Assembly (NCBI GenBank): GCA_934045075.1
Contig: OW203722.1
Coordinates: 16,418,986-16,482,985 of the forward strand
DNA from: Yponomeuta sedellus
Lineage: Eukaryota; Arthropoda; Insecta; Lepidoptera; Yponomeutidae
DNA: 64,000 nucleotides
Direction: 5' to 3'
The position numbers and the translations under genes are program-made. Within the stretch, counting starts at the first letter, position 1. Each line of letters starts with the position of its first letter. Positions 53,950-64,000 of the stretch are shown piece by piece. The notes under the pieces are model-generated. The model searched no databases. It was not told the origin of the DNA and saw only the letters and a list, made by a program, of their open reading frames with translations.

Positions 53950-55010
53950 TACATAATTAGTTTTTTGTTAGCTAGGATTTTTGTAGTTTATTTTTTCGCC
54001 CGATTTTACTATTTCTCCGGTTTTTTTTTCAGGTTTGCTGAAAGAAATCTCTTACGCAGATAAGCTCGCGTTTGTACATACATGTTAATGCCTGTGTAAT
54101 GTCCTGTTAAATGTTTTGTGTGCAATAAAGTATAAATAAAGCTGTATTCCCCTATTGAACGCTGGACGTATCAGTCTTACTTATTGAACGACTTACTTAC
54201 AGTCTATTAACTTTTAGAATATATCTCGGCTACTATCGGATAGAATCAGATATATTCGTGAAATAGAAATATCGGAACTAATACGACACTTAATTTCACA
54301 TAACTTTTCAAAATAGTGAAGAAAAGTTTTATACAGAGCAGGTATTAACTCGTGTGCTTTCGGCGAAAACCGAAGCCTACTCTAGAGCCCGAGGTATATT
54401 CTAAAAGCTAACAGACTAGTTACATAATCACTTCCAACCAAAACAATATTTTTTTCGCTACATATTACTAAGCGTTTTGATTCCCACGAGCTTTTTTTAA
54501 GTTCTCCTTTGTGCACGTTTTCGTAACGCCACGAGTTAAATAAGAATGCGTTCACGCTGCATAATTTTCAGTTGGTTCGGATAAGTTTTTTTCTAGTCGG
54601 CCATTGTGTATCGCTCGTCGCTTTTCAAAAGACGTAACGCGCATTTAATTTATCTATTGGGTTAAATTCCGTTTCCCTGCTTGCCCTACGTGCTACGAAA
54701 TTTAATAATGCTAAACGAGAGAACAATCGATTAAACTTTGGGGTTCACTACATTGTGAGGGTACGCGACATTAATGTAATTAAATTACCTTTGTAACGTA
54801 ACAGGTTATACATACTAAGATGACGATAATGATCTCGTTGTATGAGTACCTACTTAATTCTCTAAGTAACTCAACCAGATAGTGACAGATGAGGTTTTTT
54901 TGTCTGTCTTCGTTAGCATGATTTTCGAAATGTGTCAAACATTTCGAAACCCGGCATTATAATGAATTTGTTTTCTAAGTTAAGTTACGTACATATGTGT
55001 AGTAGTAGTA
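53950..55010. other. Spacer between two mariners
   Basis: About 1.06 kb without genes. A LINE-like tail (GTGTGCAATAAAGTATAAAT) lies near 54119-54138, and a family G scrap (CGAAACCCGGCATTATAATG, AAGTTACGTACATATG) near 54944-54998. Confidence 0.5.
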
Positions 55011-56291
55011 CGAGGGCTGCTACTTATGTATGCGGAATAGAAAAAATAAACAAATGTGTATGGCTAAATATGCTTTTATTATTTTTCAAAGTATTCTCCA
55101 CTACAATCGATGCACTTTTGCATTCGATGAAACGAATTTGTAAAACACTTTTTCCACTCTGATTGAGGTATCTCCAAAACGTGCTGTTTGAATGCATCTA
55201 CGGCATCTTCACGGGTCGAAAATAGTTGACCACGTAATTTATTCTTTACATTTGGGAATAAATAGAAGTCATTGGGAGCCAAATCAGGGCTGTACGGTGG
55301 ATGACCCATCAAGTCTATTTTTTGACCATCCAAAAATGTAGTTGTTTCCTGAGATGTATGACAGCTGGCATTGTCATGGTGAAGTATGATTCTGCGTCGC
55401 TGGTTGTTTTGGCGTATTTCTTCAAATACTTCCGGCAAACAAATGGTCGTGTACCACTCCGAATTAACCATTCTGCGATTCTCCAGTGGTATTGTAGCCA
55501 CATGGCCATTAATACCAAAAAAGCAGGCCACCATTTGCTTTACAGTGCTTTTTGCACGAGCCACTTTCGTAGGGTTCGGCTCATTTTGAAACACCCAAAC
55601 TGTTGATTGTTGTTTAGATTCGGGATCGTACGCGTAGATCCAGGATTCGTCACCTGTGTAAATATTATAAACAGATTTTGAGTCGCCTCCGTTGAATTTT
55701 TTTAAGGTTTTCTTGCACCATTCGACGCGAGCATCTTTTTGATCCTGAGTTAAGTTGTGCGGGATCCAACAAAACAATTTTTTTTTACAGACAAATGTTC
55801 ATGTAATATCCTATGAATGCTCGTCATACATATGCCCAGAATAGCCTCTATCTCGTGATACGTAACATGGCGGTCTTGCATTATTAGTTTTCGCACAGCT
55901 TCAATATTTTGTGGCACAACCACCGATTTCGGGCGACCTTATTTAACTTCGTCCGTGAGCTTACTGCGCCTGCGATTAAACTCACTAAGCCAGTGATACA
56001 CAGTCGTTTTTGATGGAGCTTCACCACCAAAAGTCGAAGTTAATTGATCTACGCACTGTTGTTGCGTTAAACCACGTCGAAAAACGTAATAAATCATAGC
56101 ACGAATATTTTCACGAGTGAGTTCCATTTTTTCAGCAATATGACATTTTAAACCCAACAAAAACACTTACGTATATAAGAGAAAAATATTAGCGGCCAGT
56201 ATTTAAAAAAAGAACGAATTTGACCATGGAGGTCAGACATTGCGTTTAAAATTTATTGGAATCCCAGATTCCGCATACATAAGTAGCAGCC
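55011..56291 (-). mobile_element. mariner element B (1281 bp), inverted relative to A
   Basis: The left end CGAGGGCTGCTACTTATGTA and the right end CATACATAAGTAGCAGCC are inverted repeats. TA lies at 55009-55010 and 56292-56293. The sequence is clearly the same family as element A, with few amino-acid differences in the C-terminal half of the transposase. Confidence 0.92.
55079..56127 (-). pseudogene. mariner transposase, stop plus frame change
   Basis: Same protein as in element A. The start MELTRENIRAMIYYVF is at 56127. A stop codon follows KLTDEVK (about 55938) where element A has GAA, and at an A9 run near 55786-55794 the frame moves back one base, the same place and direction as in A. 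The C-terminal frame (WIPHNLTQDQKDARVEW to the end, GEYFEK) is open and keeps TGDESWIYAYD, HHDNASCHT and SPDLAPNDFYLF. Differences from A include ING for IHG, WYTTIC for WNTTIS and KID for KIE. The element is a pseudogene because of the stop. Confidence 0.92.
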
Positions 56292-56293
56292 TA

Positions 56294-56927
56294 TGTAATA
56301 GTCATGATTCCAGCTTTCTTATAGAATCACCAAAATTCCGGTTAATCTACAGATTAGCAAAACAAACCGTCAATGCAATGTACCTCAAATTGTCATAAAA
56401 ATCTACCAATATTGTAGTATTATGAAACCCGGCCCTGGTTATTTCTTATTACTGCTGCAAAAATACTATAAGACAATACCTTTTTTTACAACAGACCCAG
56501 CCTTACTAATTTACTCTATCACAGGCCGGCTACAAGGGACACACGCAAGAGAGACGTGTGTATGACGTTATAAAATAAAATAGAAGCAGCAAGGGCCCGA
56601 CTGGGATCTAATTAAATGATAAGCCCGATCTCAGATTTATGTCCCCACTACTGAGGACTGAGGTCAGACGCGAGACGTCTTATGTTTTGCATTTCACGAT
56701 TTCACCTAGAGAAAGAAATGTTCTTTGTCTCTAAGATACTTGGACGTCCCTTTCAAAGACAAATTATGGTTTTTGTTCACGTTTTATAAGAAGCTTCCAG
56801 GTTTAGATGAAAGTACCTCTACTCATTAGTTAAAGATCGTAAGGTCGTATCAAATAGAGACATTTTTTATAAGTACATTAGATATTCTTAGAGTTGAACA
56901 TTTGAACTTAACATCTGAACACATTAT
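56294..56927. other. Unannotated spacer
   Basis: Nothing recognised. Confidence 0.4.
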
Positions 56928-56963
56928 TATACTATTTTTATTTTTAATGCACTAACCCGTGCT
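56928..56963 (-). repeat. Palindromic-head SINE, tail only
   Basis: TATACTATTTTTATTTTTAA and TGCACTAACCCGTGCT are identical to the tail side of the copies at 28247, 59172 and 63211. The rest is missing. Confidence 0.7.
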
Positions 56964-56995
56964 ATCTGAGCACGCGATTTGTATGAAAACCAAGG

Positions 56996-57038
56996 GTGCC
57001 AATTTCTTACCTACTATGAGTAGGTAAGAAATTGGCAC
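56996..57038. repeat. Perfect 43-bp hairpin
   Basis: GTGCCAATTTCTTACCTAC and its exact inverse GTAGGTAAGAAATTGGCAC with a 5-base loop. Confidence 0.9.
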
Positions 57039-57443
57039 TTGTTTTTGGGTGCAAGCACTTGTCATTTAGCACATCGTAGACTTTTAGTCCAGATTTACTT
57101 ATGGGTGATGTTATATCAGAAAAGTCCGACCAGGTTTCGCTCCGATTCGCAGAGCTTAATAATGAGCAGAGACGGAGCTCGCGCCGTCGTCGGTTGCTCG
57201 TCTCACACATTTAGCACATCACTGAGGCATTTCGTTTTTTTTTAAGACGTCCGTTTACCATGACAGATGATAGCGGTCACAGAGTGCCAAGCAACTATGT
57301 CAGGCAAGCGTAGTGGGTGTGCTAGCTGTGTCCAGCCAGGGGAGCATAGGGTCAAGATAAAAGTTTTATCCCACTATCGGGTAGTGGCATCTCGCTTTAT
57401 TCGGTGAAATAAAACAAGATGGCGCTAGACAATAATGGGATGT
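57039..57443. other. Unannotated spacer
   Basis: Short open frames on both strands at 57007-57245 cover CGACCAGGTTTCGCTCCGAT and GAGCTCGCGCCGTCGTCGG; the translations are unrecognised. It could be a decayed element. Confidence 0.35.
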
Positions 57444-57633
57444 AACATTTACCATACATCGCTTCTGGCCCCACACTAAGATACCCTGTGTCCTGGGAAG
57501 CCAGAAACAACGACATCACAGACAAGTAAACATCCGAGACCTGGGATTTTTTATTTTTGTTCCCAGCTGGGGTTCGAGCCCGGGACCTCTTGCCTTGTAG
57601 GCAGATGTGCTACCGCTGCGCCACAAAGGTCGT
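57444..57633 (-). repeat. tRNA-derived SINE, family A
   Basis: Minus strand: ACGACCTTTGTGGCGCAGCG, GTAGCACATCTGCCTACAAG, GGTCCCGGGCTCGAACCCCA (B box), then CCAGGTCTCGGATGTTTACT, GATGTCGTTGTTTCTGGC and CTTAGTGTGGGGCCAGAAGC. Same order as at 1513. Confidence 0.85.
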
Positions 57634-58028
57634 CATAATAACTTAAGTCAATATAACTTTTAACGTGACGTTCTGCTCTCCCAGCTGCTAGATTCATGTC
57701 TATGCATCGAAATCGTTGAAGAAAACTAAAATGATTTAGTTAAGTAAGCATTTCTTTTCATAACAAAGTTTATCTTTGCAAAAAAAGTCCACAGTGCAGT
57801 TTCGACGTTTCACACGCCACTTATGGCGTCGTTAGTTATAATCTTTATTTATTCTGCGGTTCGGCGTGCGGTCGGACTAAACTAAATGGAGTGTAAGCGG
57901 TTATGCATTACTAGGATTACAGACACAGAAGAACTACTCCGTATGACAGACTCGCTCTCTGAGATTTTCGGGCATAGCTATTGCAAAGAAATTAATTAAT
58001 TTAGCAAAAATCAACATGACAGTTTCAG
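57634..58028. other. Spacer
   Basis: Nothing recognised. Confidence 0.4.
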
Positions 58029-58290
58029 GACGGCCTGGGTGGCGCAGCGGTTTGGCACGCTGACTGTAAAACCGAAGGTCTCGGGTTCGATCAACGGCCG
58101 GGTCAAACTAGGAAACGAGCTTTTCTAGTTTGTCTCGGGTCTTGGATGTTATCTATGTATTTATTGTATTAAATCTATCGTCGAGTTAGCACCTATAACA
58201 CAAGTCATTTAGTTGTACTTAGTATAGGGCTGAGATCTGTGTAATACTTCCATGAATATTTATTTATTATTATTCATTTATTTATTTATT
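58029..58290 (+). repeat. tRNA-derived SINE, family B
   Basis: GACGGCCTGGGTGGCGCAGC (A box region), CTGACTGTAAAACCGAAGGT, GGGTTCGATCAACGGCC (altered B box), CGGGTCAAACTAGGAAACG, TTGTCTCGGGTCTTGGATGT, GAGTTAGCACCTATAACACA and GGGCTGAGATCTGTGTAATA, with a TTTATTATT tail. Confidence 0.88.
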
Positions 58291-58344
58291 TAGGAATTGC
58301 GTATTTTTTAAACAACCTAGTCTACCACATCGCATATCAACATC

Positions 58345-58475
58345 ATAATTAGCTGTCTGGAAGAGATCGGTCTAAGTGATAAAACCGCAATTTGTGTAAC
58401 ATAACTTAGATTTAAAAAATCATGGTTGGAATACTTTTCTTTCCTGGTTGTGTAATAAAGTGTCTATCTATCAAT
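58345..58475 (+). repeat. LINE 3' end fragment (CAATAAAGTGTTCTC family)
   Basis: GTCTGGAAGAGATCGGTCTA, AGTGATAAAACCGC, AAAATCATGGTTGGAATACT and TGTAATAAAGTGTCTATCTA parallel 26325 (minus) and 37505. Confidence 0.65.
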
Positions 58476-58974
58476 ATCAACCCGCGGAGGACTTCAGCTT
58501 ACCTATTGCATAGGGAAATACATTTATCTTACTATACATACATAGACCCACGCGTGTTCCTCAGACGAGTAGGCAAAGACCAGGGTTTGGCGTTTGCTAA
58601 GACTCAGGACTTGACCTCTTCTCTTCCATCTGAGTTTGTAAAACCTACTGAGGCATCATCATCATCGGCTTTTTGTGGATTCGAATTCCGCTGGGGGCAT
58701 CCGTACATTTGTACAAGTATCCTCAGTCTGTGTGTATTTCCTTGTTTGTGATGTCCTTGCCTGGTTACTATAGCTTGATACCCGAGTTTTTGACCAGGAC
58801 TAGTGATTGTATTGCGTGGAAGTTATCATTGTAAACGTATGCGATGCTTACCACCAATATAACTTTATTCAAGTTTCCGAAAAAGACGTGTAAGGTTTAT
58901 CTAATATTTAAAAATCGCCTGTCAGTGTTTGTTACCGAACTCCTCTGAAACGGCTTCGCCGATATTTTGTGTAT
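58476..58974. other. Spacer
   Basis: The open frame 58422-58751 begins inside the LINE tail and has no motif. Confidence 0.4.
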
Positions 58975-59110
58975 TCTATAATATAAAAATGAATCGCTGA
59001 ATGTGTTGGTAAGCGCAAATCTCAAAAGCAGCTGAACCGATTGGAGACAAAAATAAAAAAAAATTAAAGCATCGACTACTAGGCGTTACGAAGTTCGCTG
59101 GGTCAGCTAG
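58975..59110 (+). mobile_element. Short non-autonomous Helitron, family 1, internally deleted
   Basis: Begins TCTATAATATAAAAATGAAT and ends GCTGGGTCAGCTAG followed by T. The block with GAAGTACGAGG seen in the other copies is missing. The base before TC is T rather than A. Confidence 0.65.
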
Positions 59111-59171
59111 TATTTAATAGTTCTGAGAATAGGTTTTACGCTAATTAATATGGCAAAACATCTTTTACTGA

Positions 59172-59262
59172 TTATACTATTTTTATTTTTAATGCACTAA
59201 CCCGTGCTAAGGACAATTTGCTAATCCCGGCATGGGTGGAATTTTTAGCCTCTAAATAGATA
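59172..59262 (-). repeat. Palindromic-head SINE, copy 5, centre deleted
   Basis: Tail TTTTATTTTTAATGCACTAA and CCCGTGCTAAGGACAATTTG joins directly to CTAATCCCGGCATGGGTGGA and CCTCTAAATAGAT. TTTTACTGA flanks both sides (59163-59171 and 59263-59271), a 9-bp target duplication. Confidence 0.8.
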
Positions 59263-59271
59263 TTTTACTGA

Positions 59272-59800
59272 GTCAACTAAAAAGTATATAAAGCTTATAT
59301 ACAGAGACGAACTTATCTTAATAAGATATTTTAATCGGCCCATCTTGAATCTCAATAATAACCTTAAATTGGAAAGGTTATTGGTGCAAAATCTTCCTAC
59401 GTGCAACATCGGAAAATTTCTGTCAAAAGTCAAACGTGATTTTAAAGCGATTCATAAATTTACACATTATGAACCTAGCTAGCTATCCTTCTATCTGGGT
59501 TGGTTTTGTCATACGCTACACATTAACGCCGTTAAAGAGATTAGGGGATGGAAGCGCGCAGTCATATCATATCAATACAATACAATAGAGCTAAGTCCAT
59601 GGGACAATAGTTAGAGTCATTGTTGCAGCTTAGTTCGCTTGTAGTTGTACTCGGGGTGGTCTGACAAAACGGTGCGGGAAAACAAACATGGTCAAAAATT
59701 AGAACTGTGTTACGTATATGTAACTTTAGAAAATACAGCATTTTGCGTTTTACAACTTAATTATTTTTTTAAATATTAAATTATCTTCACCTTACATAAA
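59272..59800. other. Spacer
   Basis: Nothing recognised. Confidence 0.4.
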
Positions 59801-60305
59801 TCCTACTAATATATAAACGCGAAAGTTTGTGAGTACGGATGGATGTTTATTACTCTATCACGTAAAAACTACCGGATGGATTTGAATGAAACTTTACAAT
59901 ACTATAGCTTAAACATTAGACTATCACATAGGCTACAAGTTATAAAGATATAGTTGTCTTGTCCAAAATATGACAATAGGAAGAAATCTACTACAATCTA
60001 CTGAAAAAATCTATCTATTCTGGCGTGCGCTACCAAAATCGCTAGAGTAACACATATGATGGAAATGTTTAAAAACTCGTTAAAGGATCTGAAATCGTAA
60101 AGGCGCATACTGCAGTAGCTACCTATAGGCCTATGATTAGGGCTCCGCAGTGCTTAGTTACCGTATTTCAAATGTTGACAATTAGTGTGTTATTAGTGTG
60201 ACTGTAACATCTTGATATTGTCAGGCTGTTATGTTTTTCAAATGCCACCCTAATATAAGATCGAAATACTAATCCTGGGCAGACGAAGTCGCGGGCACCA
60301 GCTAG
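59801..60305 (+). mobile_element. Non-autonomous Helitron, family 3 (505 bp)
   Basis: Starts TCCTACTAATATATAAACGC directly after A and ends GAAGTCGCGGGCACCAGCTAG directly before T, the ends expected of Helitrons. GCGAAAGTTTGTGAGTACGG is the usual subterminal block. Non-coding. Confidence 0.75.
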
Positions 60306-60479
60306 TTATACCAGATATATATCAGCTCTGCTGCTCTCTTACTACTTACTTAGGTACATAATACCAGATTTCCGAGTATTTTAGAATTCAAATAAAATCT
60401 ACTTAATATATTTGGTGGTCTTAACAAGCCAATGTTATGCCTCCTCGCTAACTGTAGGCATTTATTCTCAATCTATTCC
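60306..60479. other. Spacer
   Basis: Nothing recognised. Confidence 0.4.
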
Positions 60480-60655
60480 AAATCAAATGAAATCAATTTA
60501 TTTCAAAGTGAAGAATTTACATTCTGTTTGCTGAATGTACAATGTAAAAAGTAAGCCGCTGCCTTCGGGTCGTATTGTAGTGAAGAAAAAGGCAGCGGCA
60601 AAAAAAAACTCTACTCTGACCATCTTTTCTCAACTCATCTAAAACCAAATACATC
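60480..60655 (-). repeat. LINE/SINE 3' fragment, GCCGCTGCC family
   Basis: AATCAATTTATTTCAAAGTG, TTACATTCTGTTTGCTGAAT, GCCGCTGCCTTCGGGTCGTA, GAAAAAGGCAGCGGC and ACTCTGACCATCTTTTCTCA; closely matches 29190-29375. Confidence 0.7.
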
Positions 60656-63197
60656 AGTTGCCAATTATATACGTATACCTAATAAGATTTCATGATTGCT
60701 ATCAATAACCTTAAATGCCAATGCATTAGTTAAATGTCTTACAAAAGTAGGGAAAACATAAGTGCTGTCGATATAAGTTGTCAAAATACAATCCTCATTT
60801 GCTAGTCAACAGATATTTCTGTTTCGTCCCAATCTCGTAGTAGCCTCTGTTTAGCCTTTTGGATACCTACACCTTGTAAGTAGCTTGTTCGGCTTAAGCT
60901 TTAAATCACTTATCTGCGAAACCGTGCACTATAAAACTATACTTTGCAATGATAAAGCCAATAAAAAAACTAATAACGTTTGAAATCATCAACTGGCCAA
61001 TATTTGATCAGCACTTAACCGATCGCAGCCAGAGGGCACTGGACAGGCCATTTGTGCAGAAGTGACAATCGCGTTCGTGTGCCATTCTACTGTAGAACTG
61101 TGAGTGTCTGCTCACATAGGCTGGAAATATAAAATATTCTGTCAAATTTGTATAGTCGGATTCTCGATGTGGATACCTATATTTTGCATTTTTTAATATC
61201 AGCTCAAAACAGAAAATTTTATCCCGTAAAATTTAATTTTTATGTAGATTATTTTGATCAGTGTAAGGAAAAATAAAAATATGAGACTCTTTGCTGACTG
61301 AAACATTTTCTTTTTCTTTTCCTGAGTGAGCAGTTTGTATTTGCTCCTTATACCATGTTCTAAGAAGAACCACAAAGGTCTCGTGTTGTTTCGCAGGCCT
61401 GTCCAAGCCACCATTCCACATAGGCTGTTTAAAAGTGAAATGTCCTAGATAATAGCAAAGCTCGCCGCTCGCAAAACGGGCAGCATAAATGAACTAGTTA
61501 AAAGTATACAGTGGGCACATCATCCGAGATTTACACCCGGCAGTGCCCGGGTATGGGCAGAATCAGCGGTGATAACCCGCTGTTACGCTACTCGCATAAT
61601 ATGTGGTGCGTGCCTAAACGCTGCATAAATTTCAGCCAACATCGTACGGTCATTTTTGATGTACAGACATCGCCTTCAAATGGTAAATGGAAGCGCCTAA
61701 TTGGGTTGTAACGTTTTCAGATAATTTTCTATTGTAAGAAAAAATGTGCATATGTGTTTTTGTACATAATTTATCAAGCAAGTAACTATGTACCTACCTA
61801 GCTAGTTGAAAAATGTACCCATCGCATTGGCGGTCTACAATATTACAATACGTTATAATTTTACAATAAAATACAATTTCGTAACTTATAACGGAAAATC
61901 ATTTAAGACGTGTAATGCTTCGGTATGAAAAATTTTGTTCGAAGACGAAAACTTATGCTCGATTTACCTTTGAGACGTAGCAGGAGTAATTTTCAAACCC
62001 TGTGACATTAAGAATAGAGATCACTTGGGAAGGTCCCAGCAATACCCCCACAGATGTAAGATAATGTGCACGCGTGCTAATTGATCGCGCTGTGACATTC
62101 GCGGGCACACACCATGATGACCTACAAAATTATAGAGTCGCTCTAACTCGCACTCACAGCCAACAAAATGAAGTAATTGAAGGTTATGCAGGCAAGACAC
62201 CTTAAGTGGTGTAACAGCTTGAGATTCGATTTTATTTTTGGTAGTGACACGACAATTAATATATAAATCATGTATGTTACGGCGATGTTCATTAATTACG
62301 TAAAACGATTTTAAGAGGCTGACATACTGCCCTCCACTATGCCTGTCGCTGTGCATACAAACGAAAGAGAATAAAGATAAGGCGCGCCACTGTTTACTAG
62401 CGACAACTAAAACAAGTTTTTTAAGTATAATGAATTGTTTTTCTTAGCGTATCGTTAAAATAACTTAGATATAATTGCTTAGTGGTTGTCTTAAAAGGCA
62501 ACTTTAATACATAATTTTATCGAGAGATTTGGATTAGAATGTGTTTCGGAGACAACGATGTTTTTAGAAATATTCTCAAGAATATCATAATTATATATTT
62601 TTCACTACGATACACTAATCAGATTCTTTACTTTTGATTGTGATAAAAAAGTATAGCTCAAATAGCTCAATTGGCTATTATCATCGCTCATACCCTTTTC
62701 GTACCTCCTGCGCCGTACGTAACACAAACCGAACCTTATTTCAACCCGATATGATAAAATAAAACATGTTCAGATGCCTTCAATAAACAGCCACATTATG
62801 TACAAAAAGTAGAAAATGGTTTATTGTCACTGATGTCCTACTGCATTTATAACTTAACTATAAGACAATATAAATCATCTCCCGTTTCACTGGACATAGA
62901 GCTGCTCACTTATGACGTAAGACGTCAAAGTTCAGTTCTACCAGCTCGTAACTCTACGGTCACCGCAGAACAGTCGCACGCACCGGCCACGCGGCAGATC
63001 TATCGCGGTTTATCTGCGATTAACTTGGGCCCTGCTTGTGGCGTTTTAAATTAGTAGACACCCTATTGTTGGTACCACTTCACCAAGGGTCTATGTGAAG
63101 CGACTACAATCTCGGTCGAATTTCTCTGTTGAATAAAAATGGAAATATATAACGGTGCATCAAAAACAGGAACGCATATGACACCCATCAACTATAC
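60656..63197. other. Long unannotated stretch
   Basis: About 2.5 kb without a recognisable gene or repeat. Open frames at 61199-61421 (minus), 61511, 62021-62356 (minus) and 62824-63054 have no domain I can name. Confidence 0.45.
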
Positions 63198-63210
63198 TAT
63201 TGTTTTAACA

Positions 63211-63510
63211 TACTATTTTTATTTTTAATGCACTAACCCGTGCTAAGGACAATTTTAAAAACCTATTTAGAGGCTAAAAATTCCACCCATGCCGGGATTC
63301 GAACCCGCGACCTCTGGCTATCCGTGCCAGCGCTCTATCCAACTGAGCTAATGGGCGACTCACCGGCATCAGTGAAATTTCGAACCTCTACACTATTCTC
63401 TGTATTACGTACATTAGCTCAGTTGGATAGAGCGCTGGCACGGATAGCCAGAGGTCGCTGGTTCGAATCCCGGCATGGGTGGAATTTTTAGCCTCTAAAT
63501 AGGTTTTTAA
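63211..63510 (-). repeat. Palindromic-head tRNA SINE, copy 6 (longest)
   Basis: Left tail TACTATTTTTATTTTTAATG, then CACTAACCCGTGCTAAGG and CCTATTTAGAGGC. Next is a complete inverted tRNA-like unit (B box GGATTCGAACCC and A box CCAACTGAGCTAAT as seen on plus) and a centre GACTCACCGGCATCAGTGAA of about 55 bases. A second tRNA-like unit follows in plus orientation (TTAGCTCAGTTGGATAGAGC, CTGGCACGGATAGCCAG, GGTTCGAATCC, GGCATGGGTGG) and then CCTCTAAATAGGTTTTTAA. TATTGTTTTAACA flanks both sides (63198-63210 and 63511-63523), a 13-bp target duplication. The D and anticodon arms pair well; it is not a tRNA gene because it repeats as a unit. Confidence 0.92.
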
Positions 63511-63523
63511 TATTGTTTTAACA

Positions 63524-64000
63524 GTTTGGAAAAACTAAAGAAAAAACACACATCAAACCCACCGTTATAATTGATTTCCCCAATTCATATAAAAATAAAA
63601 ATAACAGACAAGTAGGTACATCGGAAACATAAAAGAAACTCATAGTAGAGACATTTGTACAAATAATACCTACGGGCACCACAGCGGGAATCAAACCCAC
63701 GTGTTACGGCTAATGTCAACGGGTCAGTCTTATTGGACAAGTTATTGTCAAGTCGCTAAGGTGGGAACTCCATAGAATAACCCTTCCATAAATACCTGAA
63801 TAGTCCGCGTGCTCGCTTCGCTCATTTGTACTGCCGACATTTTAATAATCGCATATTTTTAACATGTCGAAGTCATAATGCGTTTTCAGGAGTTCTCGAC
63901 AGTTACCACGGCCGCGATTGATAAAAGTACAATTTGCTATTATGTATGATGTTCGGTGTACATTGCGTAGTCGAGCCTTCCTACTTGTTAATCTGTGGAT
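63524..64000. other. Spacer with a tRNA B-box-like fragment
   Basis: On the minus strand at about 63675-63710, CGTGGGTTTGATTCCCGCTG resembles a B box followed by GTGGTGCCCGTAG; probably a decayed tRNA-derived repeat. The rest is unremarkable. Confidence 0.35.

Noticed and set aside
63413..63482. A tRNA gene with clear D, anticodon and T arms
   Set aside because: The unit occurs several times with the same non-tRNA body and tail, is paired with an inverted copy and sits inside a target-site duplication, so it is a SINE head.
1..64000. CRISPR array, operon or bacterial features
   Set aside because: The window has eukaryotic transposons and no regularly spaced short repeats or prokaryotic gene organisation.

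Overview
The window looks like intergenic or large-intron DNA from a lepidopteran insect (moth or butterfly). The basis is an A+T-rich background together with repeat types common in Lepidoptera: tRNA-derived SINEs, LINE 3' ends carrying CAGCAGTGG tails, short Helitrons ending in CTAG, mariner elements and TAGGTA-rich spacer. I found no host protein-coding exon I can defend and no intact functional RNA gene. The long open frames are either transposon remnants or chance frames in GC-rich or palindromic DNA.

Layout. 0-10 kb: mostly unique AT-rich DNA with scattered repeat fragments, a homeodomain-motif-rich patch near 3.0 kb and a perfect hairpin at 4.77 kb. 10.7-11.8 kb: a compact, internally deleted LTR element with 267/268-bp LTRs, a 4-bp AGTT target duplication and a gag remnant on the minus strand. 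13-22 kb: dense in Helitrons, SINEs and RTE-type LINE tails, with the first two copies of a tRNA-derived SINE whose head is an inverted repeat. 21.6-26 kb: largely unique. 26-31 kb: a 5S-rRNA-derived SINE, a three-unit tandem repeat interrupted by one palindromic-head SINE, and Helitron ends. 31-35 kb: GC-rich patches and repeated TAAT/ATTA motifs suggestive of cis-regulatory DNA. 35-37 kb: a 5S SINE, a MITE half and a 387-bp palindrome. 37-52 kb: mostly unique, with an RTE LINE pseudogene (42 kb), a 499-bp TIR element (46.9 kb) and an inverted pair of 5S SINEs (51.3-52.3 kb). 52.7-56.3 kb: two near-full-length mariner elements in opposite orientation, about 1.06 kb apart. 56-64 kb: more SINE, Helitron and LINE fragments, ending with the longest palindromic-head SINE.

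The most interesting item is the palindromic-head SINE. At least six copies carry a tRNA-like promoter unit joined to an inverted copy of itself; most have visible 8-14-bp target-site duplications, which implies that the palindrome moves as a unit. Also notable are the 5S-derived SINE family, the small LTR element, and the two mariner copies that share a -1 frame change at the same A-run. All identities come from reading by eye; no database search or alignment was run.
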